Of a DNA stretch of 64,000 bases, positions 25,429 through 34,824 are shown piece by piece. The position numbers were made by a program, and so were the translations under genes. The stretch is from Dickeya poaceiphila (lineage in GTDB: Bacteria; Pseudomonadota; Gammaproteobacteria; Enterobacterales; Enterobacteriaceae), in contig NZ_CP042220.2 of the NCBI RefSeq assembly GCF_007858975.2, positions 248,001-312,000 of the forward strand, read 5' to 3'. The notes beneath the pieces are model-generated. The model worked only from the letters and a program-made list of their open reading frames with translations, did not search any database and was not told the origin of the DNA. Every line of letters begins with the position of its first letter. Positions within the stretch are counted from its first letter, which is position 1.

Positions 25429-26202
25429 ATGGAATTGACGCTGAAGGGTGAAGAAAGCGGGTGGTGGGTGGTGTATCACCGTCATCAGATTTGGCTGCCT
25501 CAGGGCGAGTTACCGCAAGGAACGGCAGCGCAGTGGCAGTTGCAGCAGCACGCTGCCCGTCAGGTAGGCGAGTGGCAGGGAGAACCGGTATGGCTGGTGT
25601 TGCAGGATAAGAAGACTGACATGGGATCGGTGCGTCAACTGTTGAGTCTGGATGCAGGGCTGTTTCAGTTGGCGGGCCGCGCGGTGCAACTGGCGGAGTT
25701 CTATCGTTCGCACCGGTTTTGCGGTTACTGCGGTCATGAGATGTCTGCCAGCACCACCGAACTGGCCTGCCTGTGTTCGCACTGCAAAGAGCGCTACTAT
25801 CCGCAAATTGCCCCTTGTGTGATTGTGGCGATTCGCCATCACGAAAAGATTTTGCTGGCGCAGCATCTGCGCCACAAAGGCAATATGTACACTGCGCTGG
25901 CCGGTTTTGTCGAAGTGGGGGAAACGCTGGAGCAGGCGGTAGCGCGGGAGGTCCTGGAAGAGAGCCATATTCGCGTTAAAAACCTGCGTTATGTCTGTTC
26001 GCAGCCCTGGCCGTTCCCGCATTCGCTGATGATGGCGTTCATGGCTGACTATGACGGCGGTGAGGTGAAGCATGATCCCTCTGAACTGCGTGATGCCAAC
26101 TGGTTCCGTTATGATTGCTTGCCTGAATTGCCGCCGCCGGGTACGGTAGCACGGCGTCTGATTGAAGACACGGTCGTACTGTGCCGCGAGGCCGATAGCT
26201 GA
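25429..26202 (+). CDS. nudC: NAD-capped RNA hydrolase / NADH pyrophosphatase
   Basis: NudC removes NAD caps from RNA 5' ends and hydrolyses NADH. I use the ATG at 25429, one codon after a GTG, which gives 257 residues as in E. coli. It has the four-cysteine zinc ribbon (CGYCGHE then [11 protein letters not shown]), the [11 protein letters not shown] signature of the NADH subgroup, and the Nudix box [21 protein letters not shown]. No strong Shine-Dalgarno is visible. The hemE start follows about 55 bases after the stop. Confidence 0.96.
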   Translation: MELTLKGEESGWWVVYHRHQIWLPQGELPQGTAAQWQLQQHAARQVGEWQGEPVWLVLQDKKTDMGSVRQLLSLDAGLFQLAGRAVQLAEFYRSHRFCGYCGHEMSASTTELACLCSHCKERYYPQIAPCVIVAIRHHEKILLAQHLRHKGNMYTALAGFVEVGETLEQAVAREVLEESHIRVKNLRYVCSQPWPFPHSLMMAFMADYDGGEVKHDPSELRDANWFRYDCLPELPPPGTVARRLIEDTVVLCREADS

Positions 26203-26257
26203 TCGGTCATCGCCAGCGACAATCATGCCTGCCAGCAGGCGTTACAAGGAAAAGACC

Positions 26258-27331
26258 ATGACTGATCTGAAAAATGATCGCTATTTACGTGCTCTGTTGC
26301 GCCAGCCCGTGGATGTCACCCCAGTATGGATGATGCGTCAGGCGGGGCGCTACCTGCCGGAATATCGTGCGACCCGTTCGCAAGCGGGTGATTTCATGTC
26401 GCTGTGCAAGAATGCTGAACTGGCCTGCGAAGTCACGTTGCAGCCGCTGCGTCGCTACAATCTGGATGCCGCCATCCTGTTTTCCGATATTCTCACCGTG
26501 CCGGACGCCATGGGGTTGGGGCTCTATTTTGAAGCGGGCGAAGGGCCGCGCTTCACATCGCCAGTGACTTGCCATGCCGACGTGGAAAAGTTGCCGCTGC
26601 CTGACCCGGAGCTGGAACTGGGCTACGTAATGGACGCGGTGCGGACGATTCGCCGCAATCTGGCCGGTGCGGTGCCGCTAATTGGTTTTTCCGGCAGCCC
26701 ATGGACGTTGGCGACGTATATGGTTGAAGGTGGCAGCAGTAAAGCCTTTACCGTCATCAAAAAAATGATGTTTGCCGAGCCGCGTACGCTGCATCTGCTG
26801 CTGGACAAGCTGGCGAACAGCGTGACGCTCTACCTCAACGCTCAGATTCGTGCCGGCGCGCAGGCGGTGATGATTTTTGATACCTGGGGCGGCGCACTGA
26901 GCGGGGCGGATTACCGCGAATTCTCATTGCACTATATGCACAAAATTGTCGATGGCCTGTTGCGTGAAAATGATGGGCGCCGGGTGCCGGTTACCTTGTT
27001 TACCAAAGGCGGCGGTCAGTGGCTGGAAGCGATGGCGGATACCGGCTGCGACGCGCTGGGATTGGACTGGACGACTGACATTGCCGACGCACGGCGTCGT
27101 GTGGGAGACAGAGTCGCGTTGCAGGGCAATATGGACCCGTCCATGCTGTACGCACCGCCGGCTCGTATTGAACAGGAAGTCGCTACCATTCTGGCCGGGT
27201 TCGGTGCTGGCAACGGTCATGTGTTTAATCTGGGGCATGGTATTCATCAGGATGTGCCGCCGGAACATGCCGGCGTTTTCGTCGAGGCCGTACACCGGTT
27301 ATCTGCACCCTATCATCAGGATATGGCCTGA
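26258..27331 (+). CDS. hemE: Uroporphyrinogen decarboxylase
   Basis: HemE decarboxylates the four acetate side chains of uroporphyrinogen III to coproporphyrinogen III in haem synthesis. The start at ATG 26258 ([19 protein letters not shown]) has an AAGGA ribosome binding site and gives 357 residues, against 354 in E. coli. The active-site signature [12 protein letters not shown] and the region [13 protein letters not shown] are conserved. Its stop overlaps the nfi start by one base (TGATG). Confidence 0.97.
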   Translation: MTDLKNDRYLRALLRQPVDVTPVWMMRQAGRYLPEYRATRSQAGDFMSLCKNAELACEVTLQPLRRYNLDAAILFSDILTVPDAMGLGLYFEAGEGPRFTSPVTCHADVEKLPLPDPELELGYVMDAVRTIRRNLAGAVPLIGFSGSPWTLATYMVEGGSSKAFTVIKKMMFAEPRTLHLLLDKLANSVTLYLNAQIRAGAQAVMIFDTWGGALSGADYREFSLHYMHKIVDGLLRENDGRRVPVTLFTKGGGQWLEAMADTGCDALGLDWTTDIADARRRVGDRVALQGNMDPSMLYAPPARIEQEVATILAGFGAGNGHVFNLGHGIHQDVPPEHAGVFVEAVHRLSAPYHQDMA

Positions 27332-28005
27332 TGGATATGCAGGCGTTACGCGCCGAGCAATGTGATAAAGCCGCGTTGGTGGTGCGTTACGACGATATAC
27401 CTTTTGAGCAGCCGACGCTTATTGCCGGTGCGGATGTCGGTTTTGAACAGGAAGGCGCGGTGACCCGTGCTGCGCTGGCGGTGCTGGCTTATCCGTCGCT
27501 GCAACTGGTGGAATACCAGATTGCCCGCATTCCAACCGTCATGCCTTATATCCCCGGTTTTTTGTCGTTTCGTGAATATCCGGCGCTGCTGGCGGCGTGG
27601 GAGCAGTTGCAACACCGGCCAGATTTGCTGTTTGTCGATGGGCATGGCGTGTCTCATCCTCGTCGTCTGGGGGTTGCCAGCCATTTTGGCCTGCTGGTCA
27701 ATGTGCCGACGATTGGCGTTGCCAAACGCCGGTTGTGCGGACAGTTTTCGCCGCTGGCGGATGCGGCAGGCAGCCGCCAGCCGTTGCTGGACCGGGATGA
27801 GCAGATTGGCTGGGTATGGCGCAGCAAGGCGCGTTGCAATCCGCTGTTTGTCTCCACCGGCCATCGTGTTGGTATCGACAGCGCGTTACAGTGGGTGATG
27901 CGCTGCATGAACGGGTATCGTCTGCCGGAGCCTACCCGCTGGGCGGATGCGGTAGCATCCAACCGTCCGACGTTTCAACGCTGGCAACGTGAGGCCGGGC
28001 TGTAG
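27331..28005 (+). CDS. nfi: Endonuclease V
   Basis: Endonuclease V nicks DNA near deoxyinosine and other deaminated bases. The 224-residue protein follows E. coli Nfi closely, with the catalytic acidic residues in [10 protein letters not shown] and [14 protein letters not shown] and the wedge [16 protein letters not shown]. It is coupled to hemE by a one-base overlap, as in E. coli. Confidence 0.96.
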   Translation: MDMQALRAEQCDKAALVVRYDDIPFEQPTLIAGADVGFEQEGAVTRAALAVLAYPSLQLVEYQIARIPTVMPYIPGFLSFREYPALLAAWEQLQHRPDLLFVDGHGVSHPRRLGVASHFGLLVNVPTIGVAKRRLCGQFSPLADAAGSRQPLLDRDEQIGWVWRSKARCNPLFVSTGHRVGIDSALQWVMRCMNGYRLPEPTRWADAVASNRPTFQRWQREAGL

Positions 28006-28096
28006 GATAATGCCGGGCAGGAAACTTTAGGAATTCAGGCATATGGCGGTTTGGTGATTTTCGTTACACTTGCCGCCCATTATTTTGAGATAAACG

Positions 28097-28687
28097 ATGT
28101 TACGTAACCCTATTCATTTGCGTCTGGAAAAGCTGGCAAGCTGGCAACATGTCACCTTTATGGCCTGCCTTTGTGAACGTATGTACCCCAACTATCATGA
28201 GTTCTGCCAGCAGACCGATTTTGGGGACCCACAACTTTACCGCCGCATACTGGATCTGGTATGGGAAACACTGGTCGTGAAAGACGCCAGGGTCAATTTC
28301 GATAGTCAATTGGAAAAGCTGGAAGATGCGATTCCCGTCGCGGATGACTACGACATTTATGGCGTATACCCTGCCATTGACGCTTGCGTTGCCCTGAGTG
28401 AACTGCTGCATTCGCGTCTGAGTGGTGAAACGCTGGAACATGCAGTAACCATTAGCGAAACATCGATTCGTAGCGTGGCGATGCTGGAAATGACTCAGGC
28501 AGGTCGGGAAATGACTGATGAAGAATTGAAGAATCTGCCTGCTGTTGAAGAAGAATGGGACATCCAGTGGGAGATTTTCCGCCTGCTGGCGGACTGCGAA
28601 GAACGCGATCTTGAGCTGATAAAAGGTTTGCGCGCCGACCTGCGCGAAGCCGGAGTCAGCAACATTGGGATAAATTTGTATCAATAA
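28097..28687 (+). CDS. yjaG: DUF416 family protein YjaG
   Basis: A 196-residue soluble protein matching E. coli YjaG (DUF416). It is rich in acidic residues and has no signal peptide. No biochemical role is known to me. It keeps its E. coli position between nfi and hupA. A leader of 91 bases separates it from nfi, so it may have its own promoter. Confidence 0.9.
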   Translation: MLRNPIHLRLEKLASWQHVTFMACLCERMYPNYHEFCQQTDFGDPQLYRRILDLVWETLVVKDARVNFDSQLEKLEDAIPVADDYDIYGVYPAIDACVALSELLHSRLSGETLEHAVTISETSIRSVAMLEMTQAGREMTDEELKNLPAVEEEWDIQWEIFRLLADCEERDLELIKGLRADLREAGVSNIGINLYQ

Positions 28688-28808
28688 CGCGATAAAACGT
28701 GATTTAAGGCCTGAAATGGCCTGTCTTTAGGCTTCACATCCGCACCCTGTCTGGTCTACATTTGGGGGGCGTAATAAAAGTGGCTGTCGGTGCGTGTATG
28801 CAGGAGAG

Positions 28809-28817
28809 TGCTATTAT
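28809..28817 (+). promoter_or_regulatory. Probable hupA promoter (extended -10)
   Basis: TGCTATTAT matches the extended -10 pattern TGnTATAAT in five of six hexamer positions and lies 58 bases before the hupA start. No good -35 is present, which is usual for extended -10 promoters. Confidence 0.45.
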
Positions 28818-28874
28818 GGCATTTCCGTCGCACTCGATGCTTAGCAAGCGATAAACACACTGTAAGGATAACTT

Positions 28875-29147
28875 ATGAATAAGACTCAACTGATTGATGT
28901 AATTGCTGACAAAGCTGACCTTTCCAAGACCCAGGCTAAAGCTGCTCTGGAAGCGACTTTGGCAGCGATTACTGAGTCTCTGAAAGAAGGTGATGCAGTA
29001 CAATTAGTTGGTTTCGGTACTTTCAAAGTCAATCATCGTAACGAGCGCACTGGCCGCAATCCGCAGACTGGTAAAGAAATCAAAATCGCGGCAGCTAACG
29101 TGCCTGCGTTTGTGTCCGGTAAGGCACTGAAAGACGCTGTAAAATAA
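28875..29147 (+). CDS. hupA: DNA-binding protein HU-alpha
   Basis: HU-alpha is a major nucleoid protein that bends and compacts DNA as a homo- or heterodimer. The 90 residues are almost identical to E. coli HupA, including [20 protein letters not shown], which forms the DNA-contacting arm. TAAGGATAACTT gives the ribosome binding site. A terminator follows 28 bases after the stop. Confidence 0.98.
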   Translation: MNKTQLIDVIADKADLSKTQAKAALEATLAAITESLKEGDAVQLVGFGTFKVNHRNERTGRNPQTGKEIKIAAANVPAFVSGKALKDAVK

Positions 29148-29151
29148 GCGC

Positions 29152-29862
29152 ATGTTGATACAAGGTTTAAGCAGAGGGGCGATTTCGCCCCTTTTGCTTT
29201 TCTTCAGACGACATATCCGGTTGGTTGCTCCCGTGCTGGTATGCTGGCTGACGGCCTGTAGCTCTCATCCTTCAGCGCCTGCCGTGTACGCCAGCGGCTA
29301 CCTGGATGATCGTGGTGTGGTGCGGTTATGGCGTAAAGACGACGTGCAGCAGCATCTCACCACACTGGTGACGGTATTTAGCCCGTTGCAGGGGAAAGAA
29401 TCCAGAACTACCCGTTATCGCTTCCAGCAGGGGGGGCTGCGTGAGGTCAGGCAGACTGCTTCTTCTTCGTCACAGGGTGAAGTCAGGCTGCGTTTTGATC
29501 AGGCGGGAACCGTTAGCTACATGCAGCGTCAGTTGCCGGACCGGCGGGAATCGCTGTCTGAAGACGAGATTGCGCTTTATCAGTACGATGCCAGACGTTT
29601 GCTGGCGCTGAGCGATTCCCTGCGTGCGGGTAAAGTATCGCTGATTCAGGGGCGCTGGAGTGCGGGGCAGGTGACCACGTGCGACGGGAAAACGGTGCGC
29701 CCGGATTTGGACCGCGCTTCACTGGCCATGATTGCGCAGCAAGCCGAACGAGCGGCTGGGCCGCTGAGCATCGCCTGGCTGGTGTCACCGGAAGGTACGC
29801 AATTGTTGCAGGTAGCCGAAGCTGATTTTTGTCGTTGGGAGCCAATGACGGAAGGAGAGTAG
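29152..29862 (+). CDS. yjaH: DUF1481 family lipoprotein (YjaH-like)
   Basis: A predicted lipoprotein: a hydrophobic stretch ends in the lipobox LTAC followed by SS, which suggests outer-membrane sorting. The rest corresponds to the DUF1481/YjaH family in the same position after hupA as in E. coli; function unknown. The start is uncertain. The ATG at 29152 gives 236 residues, close to my memory of the E. coli length, but its first codons span the hupA terminator. A TTG at 29194 would give a compact signal peptide (MLFFRRHIRLVAPVLVCWL) and would lie just after the terminator hairpin. Confidence 0.8.
   Translation: MLIQGLSRGAISPLLLFFRRHIRLVAPVLVCWLTACSSHPSAPAVYASGYLDDRGVVRLWRKDDVQQHLTTLVTVFSPLQGKESRTTRYRFQQGGLREVRQTASSSSQGEVRLRFDQAGTVSYMQRQLPDRRESLSEDEIALYQYDARRLLALSDSLRAGKVSLIQGRWSAGQVTTCDGKTVRPDLDRASLAMIAQQAERAAGPLSIAWLVSPEGTQLLQVAEADFCRWEPMTEGE
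29175..29195 (+). terminator. hupA terminator
   Basis: AGGGGCGA/TCGCCCCT with a two-base loop and a run of Ts. It lies within the first codons of the longest frame of the next gene, which bears on that gene's start. Confidence 0.9.
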
Positions 29863-30048
29863 TATTTCAGGTATTCGCGTTACGGGTTGGATAATGAGGT
29901 AAAATCCAAAAATCTCACAATTCATTGTTTAAAAATAACTTCCTTTCCTTTGGTGAACGAAAAATGTCCTAAAAGTGCTACGCCGTAGTATTGTATCATT
30001 AACATCAGGAAACCGTGATGCTTGTCTTTGGGCATCGCCAACAATGGG

Positions 30049-30322
30049 ATGAGAGCAATTCTCTTGGCGTCTTTCGTCTTGGTGTTCATAGGAGGCTGTG
30101 TAAGCGCTCCCGACTACTTGGCTTAGTTGCCGATGGCAACCTGAGTCAGTGGCTGGATCCTGCCCCGATCCTTGCGCTATTGTCTATAAAACCCAGATAC
30201 AAGGGCAGTCTGTCAATGTCCGAAATGGTTTTACAGGTGGTGATTGGGATAAAACAGAGGTAAGAATGACGACATCGATGATTCTTGGAATTCGTGCCAG
30301 AGACCTGAAGTTGGTCAGATAA
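30049..30322 (+). pseudogene. Small lipoprotein gene broken by a frameshift
   Basis: ATG 30049 opens a classic lipoprotein signal peptide, MRAILLASFVLVFIGGC, then VSAPDYLA and a stop at 30124-30126. One frame over, coding character continues without a start to a TAA at 30320-30322: CAIVYKTQIQGQSVNV and RNGFTGGDWDKTEVRM have protein-like composition. Removing one base near the CTCCC run around 30107-30111 would join the parts into a lipoprotein of about 90 residues. I do not recognise the family. A sequencing error is possible. Confidence 0.5.
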
Positions 30323-30369
30323 TTCCATTGGTTGCCACATTTTCCTACTAATTGCAGGAGTCTAGAAAT

Positions 30370-31008
30370 ATGCGTTTTTTTCCTACTTTAAAATTCTTTC
30401 TCGTTACGATAGCTGTTTTCCTTTCGCCATTTACAAAGGCTGATATATATGCACAAAAGGGTTATGAGAATGGTCAAGATGGTATCTTGTTGCTAACTGA
30501 GGTTTGCCTCAATGATGCAACAAAGCAGTTAAAAATAGCGTTTTCGAGAATTGGAAAATCCATGCGCCAAGGATGTTACGTGATTAATAATCGCGGAAAC
30601 CCAGTCGTGAAGTGGGGTGATGGAATTATTGAGGAACTCAATGGGGAGCAATTCTCGCCCAGCACGAAAAGTGTCGCCAAGGAAAGCAATTCGGTAACGG
30701 TAATTGTGCGTGATGGGACGTTGGCTACGTTAGATCAAGTCATCGAAAATGGCGTAGTGGATACGATTCAGATAACGAACGAAAAACCAGACACAAAATT
30801 TTGCGACGTTTCCTCTCCAGCTAATAAGGTGGTCTTCACCTTTACCTCTGCAAGTAAGAAGACGTATCCGTATGCGGAAGGTTGTTGGAGAAAGTCTGAT
30901 GACGGGAGGATTTTTATATCAGGGGTTAATTTTTCGTCCAAGAAGAAATTTGCGTTTAAGAAGGATAGCGTAGAATTTTCCCGAACTGATCTTGGTAGGA
31001 ACTGGTGA
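30370..31008 (+). CDS. Unrecognised exported protein with a duplicated two-cysteine module
   Basis: The 212-residue product starts with a signal peptide (MRFFPTLKFFLVTIAVFLSP, cleavage near FTKA-D), so it should be periplasmic or secreted. The mature part appears to be two related halves. The first has Cys46 and Cys69 (EVCLND, then QGCYVINNRGNPVVKWGDG); the second has Cys145 and Cys172 (KFCDVS, then EGCWRKSDDGRIFISG). Each half has a cysteine, about 25 residues, then GC-aromatic and a glycine-rich turn, which suggests one disulfide per module. The gene is AT-rich compared with its neighbours and follows the broken lipoprotein gene. TGCAGGAG lies 12 bases before the ATG. I know no family for it and propose no function. 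Confidence 0.7.
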   Translation: MRFFPTLKFFLVTIAVFLSPFTKADIYAQKGYENGQDGILLLTEVCLNDATKQLKIAFSRIGKSMRQGCYVINNRGNPVVKWGDGIIEELNGEQFSPSTKSVAKESNSVTVIVRDGTLATLDQVIENGVVDTIQITNEKPDTKFCDVSSPANKVVFTFTSASKKTYPYAEGCWRKSDDGRIFISGVNFSSKKKFAFKKDSVEFSRTDLGRNW

Positions 31009-31109
31009 TATACTTGACATTTAGATTTAATGTGTTGATTTAATTTTTGGTATTTATGCATCAGATTCTAGGCTCGTTTTCTTCAGGGACTTGTTTCTTG
31101 CCTAAATAA

Positions 31110-31332
31110 ATTTCACGATTCAGCAATGTCCGAAGAACCTTAAGTTATTACCGTGCAGAAGGTGGTGAAAAATTAAAACTGATTGCGATTGTTATGACAT
31201 CATCTGGAAAATATTTTAGGACGATATGTAAATTTCTTTACGAGAAAATGGTTAGAATGGGCTAGCGGCAAAGCGATTGTTATTCAAAATAAGAAGGAAA
31301 TGTGGGGGGCTGTAACGCAGTCAACTAAATAG
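31110..31332 (+). pseudogene. Frame-broken coding remnants downstream of the exported protein
   Basis: Two overlapping short frames without start codons read like protein. One (31110-31265) includes SYYRAEGGEKLKLIAIVMTS and ends at TAG. The other (31198-31332) includes GRYVNFFTRKWLEWASGKA and VIQNKKEMWGAVTQSTK and ends at TAG. They look like pieces of one decayed gene with a frameshift between them. No family recognised; this rests only on composition and codon feel. Confidence 0.3.
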
Positions 31333-31428
31333 CTTCTCGCATTAATGCTCCACTTATCATTGCGCGGCTCCAGAGCTGTCGGGATGTCATCTCTCACAAG
31401 TGTAGCGCTATTATGAGAAGCTATTTAG
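31325..31428. repeat. 14-bp perfect inverted repeat, possible MITE-like or IS remnant
   Basis: CTAAATAGCTTCTC (31325-31338) and GAGAAGCTATTTAG (31415-31428) are perfect reverse complements 76 bases apart. The pair frames a 104-base segment without an ORF. I see no target-site duplication outside the arms. It could be a miniature transposable element, an IS remnant or a terminator-like structure downstream of purD. Confidence 0.6.
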
Positions 31429-31476
31429 ATGTTGATATGACAGAAGCCGATGTCTGGCTCCTGCCGTTATCGGGTG

Positions 31477-32766
31477 TTAGCCTTGCTGCTCGCGTGCAAT
31501 GGCGCGATAGCCAATATCGCTGCGGCAGAAACAGCCTTCCCAACGAATAGGGCTAGCCAGTTCGTAGGCGCGTTGTTGTGCTTCGGCTACGCTGTGGCCC
31601 AGCGCTGTTACACACAGCACGCGTCCACCGTTGGTGACCACATCATCGCCGTTCAGCTTGGTGCCGGCATGAAACACTTTGCCATCGGCTGCGTCTTGAG
31701 TCGGCAGGCCAGAAATGACATCACCGGTGCGGTAATCGGCAGGGTAGCCGCCAGCGGCCAGCACCACGCCCAATGACGGGCGTACATCCCACTCAGACGT
31801 TTTCTCATCCAGTTTGCCGTCGCACGCTGCCAGACACAGCTCCACCAGATCAGATTTCAGACGCAGCATGATAGGCTGCGTTTCCGGATCGCCGAAACGG
31901 CAGTTGAATTCGATCACCTTCGGCTGACCATCTGGAGAAATCATCAGGCCCGCGTACAGAAATCCAGTATAAACATTACCTTCGGCTGCCATGCCGCGCA
32001 CGGTTGGCCAAATAATCTGTTCCATCACCCGTTGGTGAACATCATCCGTCACCACCGGCGCAGGCGAGTAAGCGCCCATGCCGCCGGTGTTCGGGCCGGT
32101 ATCCTGGTCGCCTACGCGTTTGTGATCCTGACTGGTCGCCATCGGTAATACGTGTTCACCGTCCACCATCACGATAAAGCTGGCTTCTTCGCCATCCAGA
32201 AACTCTTCGACCACGATGCGGTGACCCGCATCGCCAAACGCATTGCCTGCCAGCATGTCGGTGGCCGCGTTTTCCGCTTCTTCCAGCGTCATGGCAACAA
32301 TCACGCCTTTACCGGCAGCCAGGCCATCTGCTTTGATGACAATCGGCGCACCTTTACGACGGATATAGGCCAGCGCGGGTTCAATCTCGGTGAAATTTTG
32401 GTATTCCGCTGTTGGAATACGTTGGCGAGCCAGAAAGTCCTTGGTAAAGGCTTTGGAGCCTTCCAATTGGGCGGCGGCCTGTGTTGGGCCAAAAATCTTC
32501 AGGCCCGCGGCGCGGAATGCGTCGACGACACCGATGACCAGCGGCGCTTCCGGGCCAACGATAGTCAGGCCAATCGCGTTCTGGCGAGCGAAATCCAGCA
32601 GTGCCGGGATGTCTGTCGCGGCAATATTCACGTTTTCCAGCGCGGGTTCCAGCGCCGTGCCGGCGTTACCCGGTGCGACATAGACTTTATCTGCCAGCGG
32701 AGACTGGGCTGCTTTCCAGGCCAGGGCGTGCTCGCGTCCACCATTACCAATAATCAATATATTCAT
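31477..32766 (-). CDS. purD: Phosphoribosylamine-glycine ligase
   Basis: PurD (GAR synthetase) joins glycine to phosphoribosylamine with ATP, the second step of purine synthesis. The 429 residues equal the E. coli protein, with the N-terminal GNGGREHALAWKAAQSPL, the ATP-grasp region (LPMATSQDHKRVGDQDTGPN) and the metal-binding EFNCRFGDPETQ. It starts 15 bases after purH on the minus strand, one operon. Confidence 0.97.
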   Translation of the reverse strand: MNILIIGNGGREHALAWKAAQSPLADKVYVAPGNAGTALEPALENVNIAATDIPALLDFARQNAIGLTIVGPEAPLVIGVVDAFRAAGLKIFGPTQAAAQLEGSKAFTKDFLARQRIPTAEYQNFTEIEPALAYIRRKGAPIVIKADGLAAGKGVIVAMTLEEAENAATDMLAGNAFGDAGHRIVVEEFLDGEEASFIVMVDGEHVLPMATSQDHKRVGDQDTGPNTGGMGAYSPAPVVTDDVHQRVMEQIIWPTVRGMAAEGNVYTGFLYAGLMISPDGQPKVIEFNCRFGDPETQPIMLRLKSDLVELCLAACDGKLDEKTSEWDVRPSLGVVLAAGGYPADYRTGDVISGLPTQDAADGKVFHAGTKLNGDDVVTNGGRVLCVTALGHSVAEAQQRAYELASPIRWEGCFCRSDIGYRAIAREQQG

Positions 32767-32781
32767 CGTTATAGTCCCGAA

Positions 32782-34371
32782 TTAGTGACGGAAGTGGCGC
32801 ATGTCGGTAAACAGCATCGCAATGCCGTGTTCGTTGGCGGCGGCGATGACTTCATCATCGCGAATGGAACCGCCCGGTTGAATCACACAGGTGATACCAA
32901 CGGCGGCGGCGGCATCAATACCATCACGGAACGGGAAAAAGGCATCGGATGCCATGACGGAACCTTGTACTTCCAGTCCTTCGTCACCTGCCTTGATGCC
33001 AGCGATCTTGGCGGAGTAAACACGGCTCATCTGACCGGCGCCAATACCGATGGTCATATTGTCGCGTGCATACACAATCGCATTGGATTTAACGAATTTC
33101 GCCACTTTCCAGCAGAACAGGGCATCGCGCAGTTCTGAGTCCGTCGGCTGGCGCTCGGTAACCACACGCAACTGGGCTGTATCCACCATGCCGAGATCGC
33201 GATCCTGCACCAGCAAGCCGCCGTTGACGCGTTTGAAATCCAGACCGGAAACACGTTGTTGCCATTGGCCGCAAGTCAGCACGCGTACGTTTTGTTTGGC
33301 AGCGGTAACTTTCAGCGCGGCTTCGCTGGCGGAAGGGGCAATGATCACTTCCACAAACTGACGACTGATAATGGCGTGCGCAGTGGCTTCGTCCAGTTCG
33401 CGGTTAAACGCGATGATGCCGCCGAACGCTGAAGTCGGGTCAGTTTTGTAGGCGCGCTCATAAGCATCCAGAATCGAATCGCCAATCGCCACGCCGCAGG
33501 GGTTGGCGTGCTTGACGATGACGCAGGCTGGTTCGGCGAATTCTTTCACGCATTCCAGCGCGGCATCGGTATCGGCGATGTTGTTGTAGGAAAGGGCTTT
33601 ACCCTGCACTTGCTGAGCGGTAGCCACCGACGCCTCAGAGACATGCTCTTCTATATAGAAGGCGGCCTGCTGGTGGCTGTTTTCGCCATAACGCATATCC
33701 TGCTTTTTGATGAAATTCAGGTTCAGCGTGCGCGGGAAGCGACCGGAAGGCTGGGTAGTATCGCCATGATAGGCCGGAACTTTGCTGCCAAAGTAGTTGG
33801 CTATCATGCTGTCGTAAGCGGCGGTGTGTTCGAACGCCTTGATGGCCAGATCAAAACGGGTTTCGTAAGTCAGAGAACCTTCGTTGGCGTCCATCTCTGC
33901 GATGATTGCTGTGTAGTCGCTGCTTTTAACCACGATAGCCACATCATTATGGTTCTTGGCGGCGGAACGCACCATGGTGGGGCCGCCGATATCGATATTT
34001 TCCACGGCGTCTTCCAGCGTACAGTCAGCTTTGGCAACGGTCTGGGCAAACGGGTAGAGATTAACGACCACCATATCGATTGGCTGGATGTTGTGCTGGG
34101 TCATGATGGCATCATCCTGACCACGGCGGCCCAGAATGCCGCCATGTACTTTGGGATGCAGGGTTTTGACGCGTCCATCCATCATTTCCGGAAAACCCGT
34201 GTAATCGGAAACCTCTGTTACCGGCAGACCCGCGTTGGCCAGCAGACGCGCTGTACCCCCGGTAGAGAGCAGTTCAATGCTACGCTGTGACAAAGACTGG
34301 GCAAATTCAACGATACCGGCTTTATCAGATACGCTGAGCAAAGCACGACGGATAGGACGACGTTGGTGCAT
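32782..34371 (-). CDS. purH: Bifunctional AICAR transformylase / IMP cyclohydrolase
   Basis: PurH catalyses the last two steps to IMP. The 529 residues equal E. coli PurH. The N-terminal MGS-like cyclohydrolase domain carries [13 protein letters not shown] and [12 protein letters not shown]; the C-terminal transformylase domain carries the Lys-His catalytic motif in [10 protein letters not shown]. First gene of purHD, divergent from the rRNA operon, with a PurR box upstream. Confidence 0.97.
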   Translation of the reverse strand: MHQRRPIRRALLSVSDKAGIVEFAQSLSQRSIELLSTGGTARLLANAGLPVTEVSDYTGFPEMMDGRVKTLHPKVHGGILGRRGQDDAIMTQHNIQPIDMVVVNLYPFAQTVAKADCTLEDAVENIDIGGPTMVRSAAKNHNDVAIVVKSSDYTAIIAEMDANEGSLTYETRFDLAIKAFEHTAAYDSMIANYFGSKVPAYHGDTTQPSGRFPRTLNLNFIKKQDMRYGENSHQQAAFYIEEHVSEASVATAQQVQGKALSYNNIADTDAALECVKEFAEPACVIVKHANPCGVAIGDSILDAYERAYKTDPTSAFGGIIAFNRELDEATAHAIISRQFVEVIIAPSASEAALKVTAAKQNVRVLTCGQWQQRVSGLDFKRVNGGLLVQDRDLGMVDTAQLRVVTERQPTDSELRDALFCWKVAKFVKSNAIVYARDNMTIGIGAGQMSRVYSAKIAGIKAGDEGLEVQGSVMASDAFFPFRDGIDAAAAVGITCVIQPGGSIRDDEVIAAANEHGIAMLFTDMRHFRH

Positions 34372-34517
34372 GATGGTTTGATCCCCTGACTTAGGTTCTT
34401 ACTTTAAAGAGCGTTACGTGAATAGTGGCAGTCACATAAAGAAAAATACGTATTGAGTCGCCAATATTCAGCTAACGCACCCACGAATATGTGTCATTCA
34501 TCAGGGGGGGAATTGTA

Positions 34518-34533
34518 GCGAAAACGTTTGCGT
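34518..34533 (-). promoter_or_regulatory. PurR operator of purHD
   Basis: Read on the minus strand the site is ACGCAAACGTTTTCGC, fifteen of sixteen bases of the E. coli PurR consensus (ACGCAAACGTTTTCGT). It overlaps the core promoter: TACAAT, a good -10, follows directly. Purine excess should therefore repress purHD. Confidence 0.92.
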
Positions 34534-34650
34534 GATGCTCGCCAAATTTCAAAAAATGCCTGACTTGTGGATAACTCTGTGCAAAATAAGGTATAAGCTG
34601 GCCTTTTGCTGTGGAATGCAGCGAACGCGCGATTTAATCAAAAATACCGG

Positions 34651-34678
34651 TTGCGGTCGGCGAGGAACGCCCTATAAT
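34651..34678 (+). promoter_or_regulatory. rRNA operon promoter P1
   Basis: TTGCGG (34651-34656), the 16-base spacer typical of rrn P1 promoters and a perfect TATAAT (34673-34678), followed by the GC-rich discriminator GCGACC. AT-rich tracts upstream (ATTTAATCAAAAATACC and the region near 34540) fit UP-element and FIS sites. It matches the growth-rate regulated P1 class. Confidence 0.9.
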
Positions 34679-34746
34679 GCGACCCCACTGACACGGCAAC
34701 AGCGGCAACGCAGCGCGGTGTCAGGAAGAGAAAGCGAAAATAATCG

Positions 34747-34774
34747 TTGACTCTTCATGAGGAAAGCGTAGTAT
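34747..34774 (+). promoter_or_regulatory. rRNA operon promoter P2
   Basis: TTGACT (34747-34752), 16-base spacer, TAGTAT (34769-34774). It lies about 95 bases downstream of P1, the normal P1-P2 distance in enterobacterial rrn operons. Confidence 0.88.
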
Positions 34775-34811
34775 ACGCCACCTCGCGACAGCAGGCTCAG
34801 GCCGGTCGCAC

Positions 34812-34824
34812 TGCTCTTTAACAA
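34812..34824 (+). promoter_or_regulatory. boxA antitermination site in the rrn leader
   Basis: TGCTCTTTAACAA is the rrn boxA, bound by NusB-NusE, which protects rRNA transcription from Rho. A second exact copy lies in the 16S-23S spacer at 36750-36762. Confidence 0.93.

Noticed and set aside
30015..30263. 82-codon plus-strand frame upstream of the exported protein
   Set aside because: It overlaps the better-supported broken lipoprotein frame, and its own sequence has no signal or domain.
30049..30322. Programmed frameshift in the broken lipoprotein gene
   Set aside because: No slippery heptamer or downstream stem seen at the junction; decay or a sequencing error is simpler.
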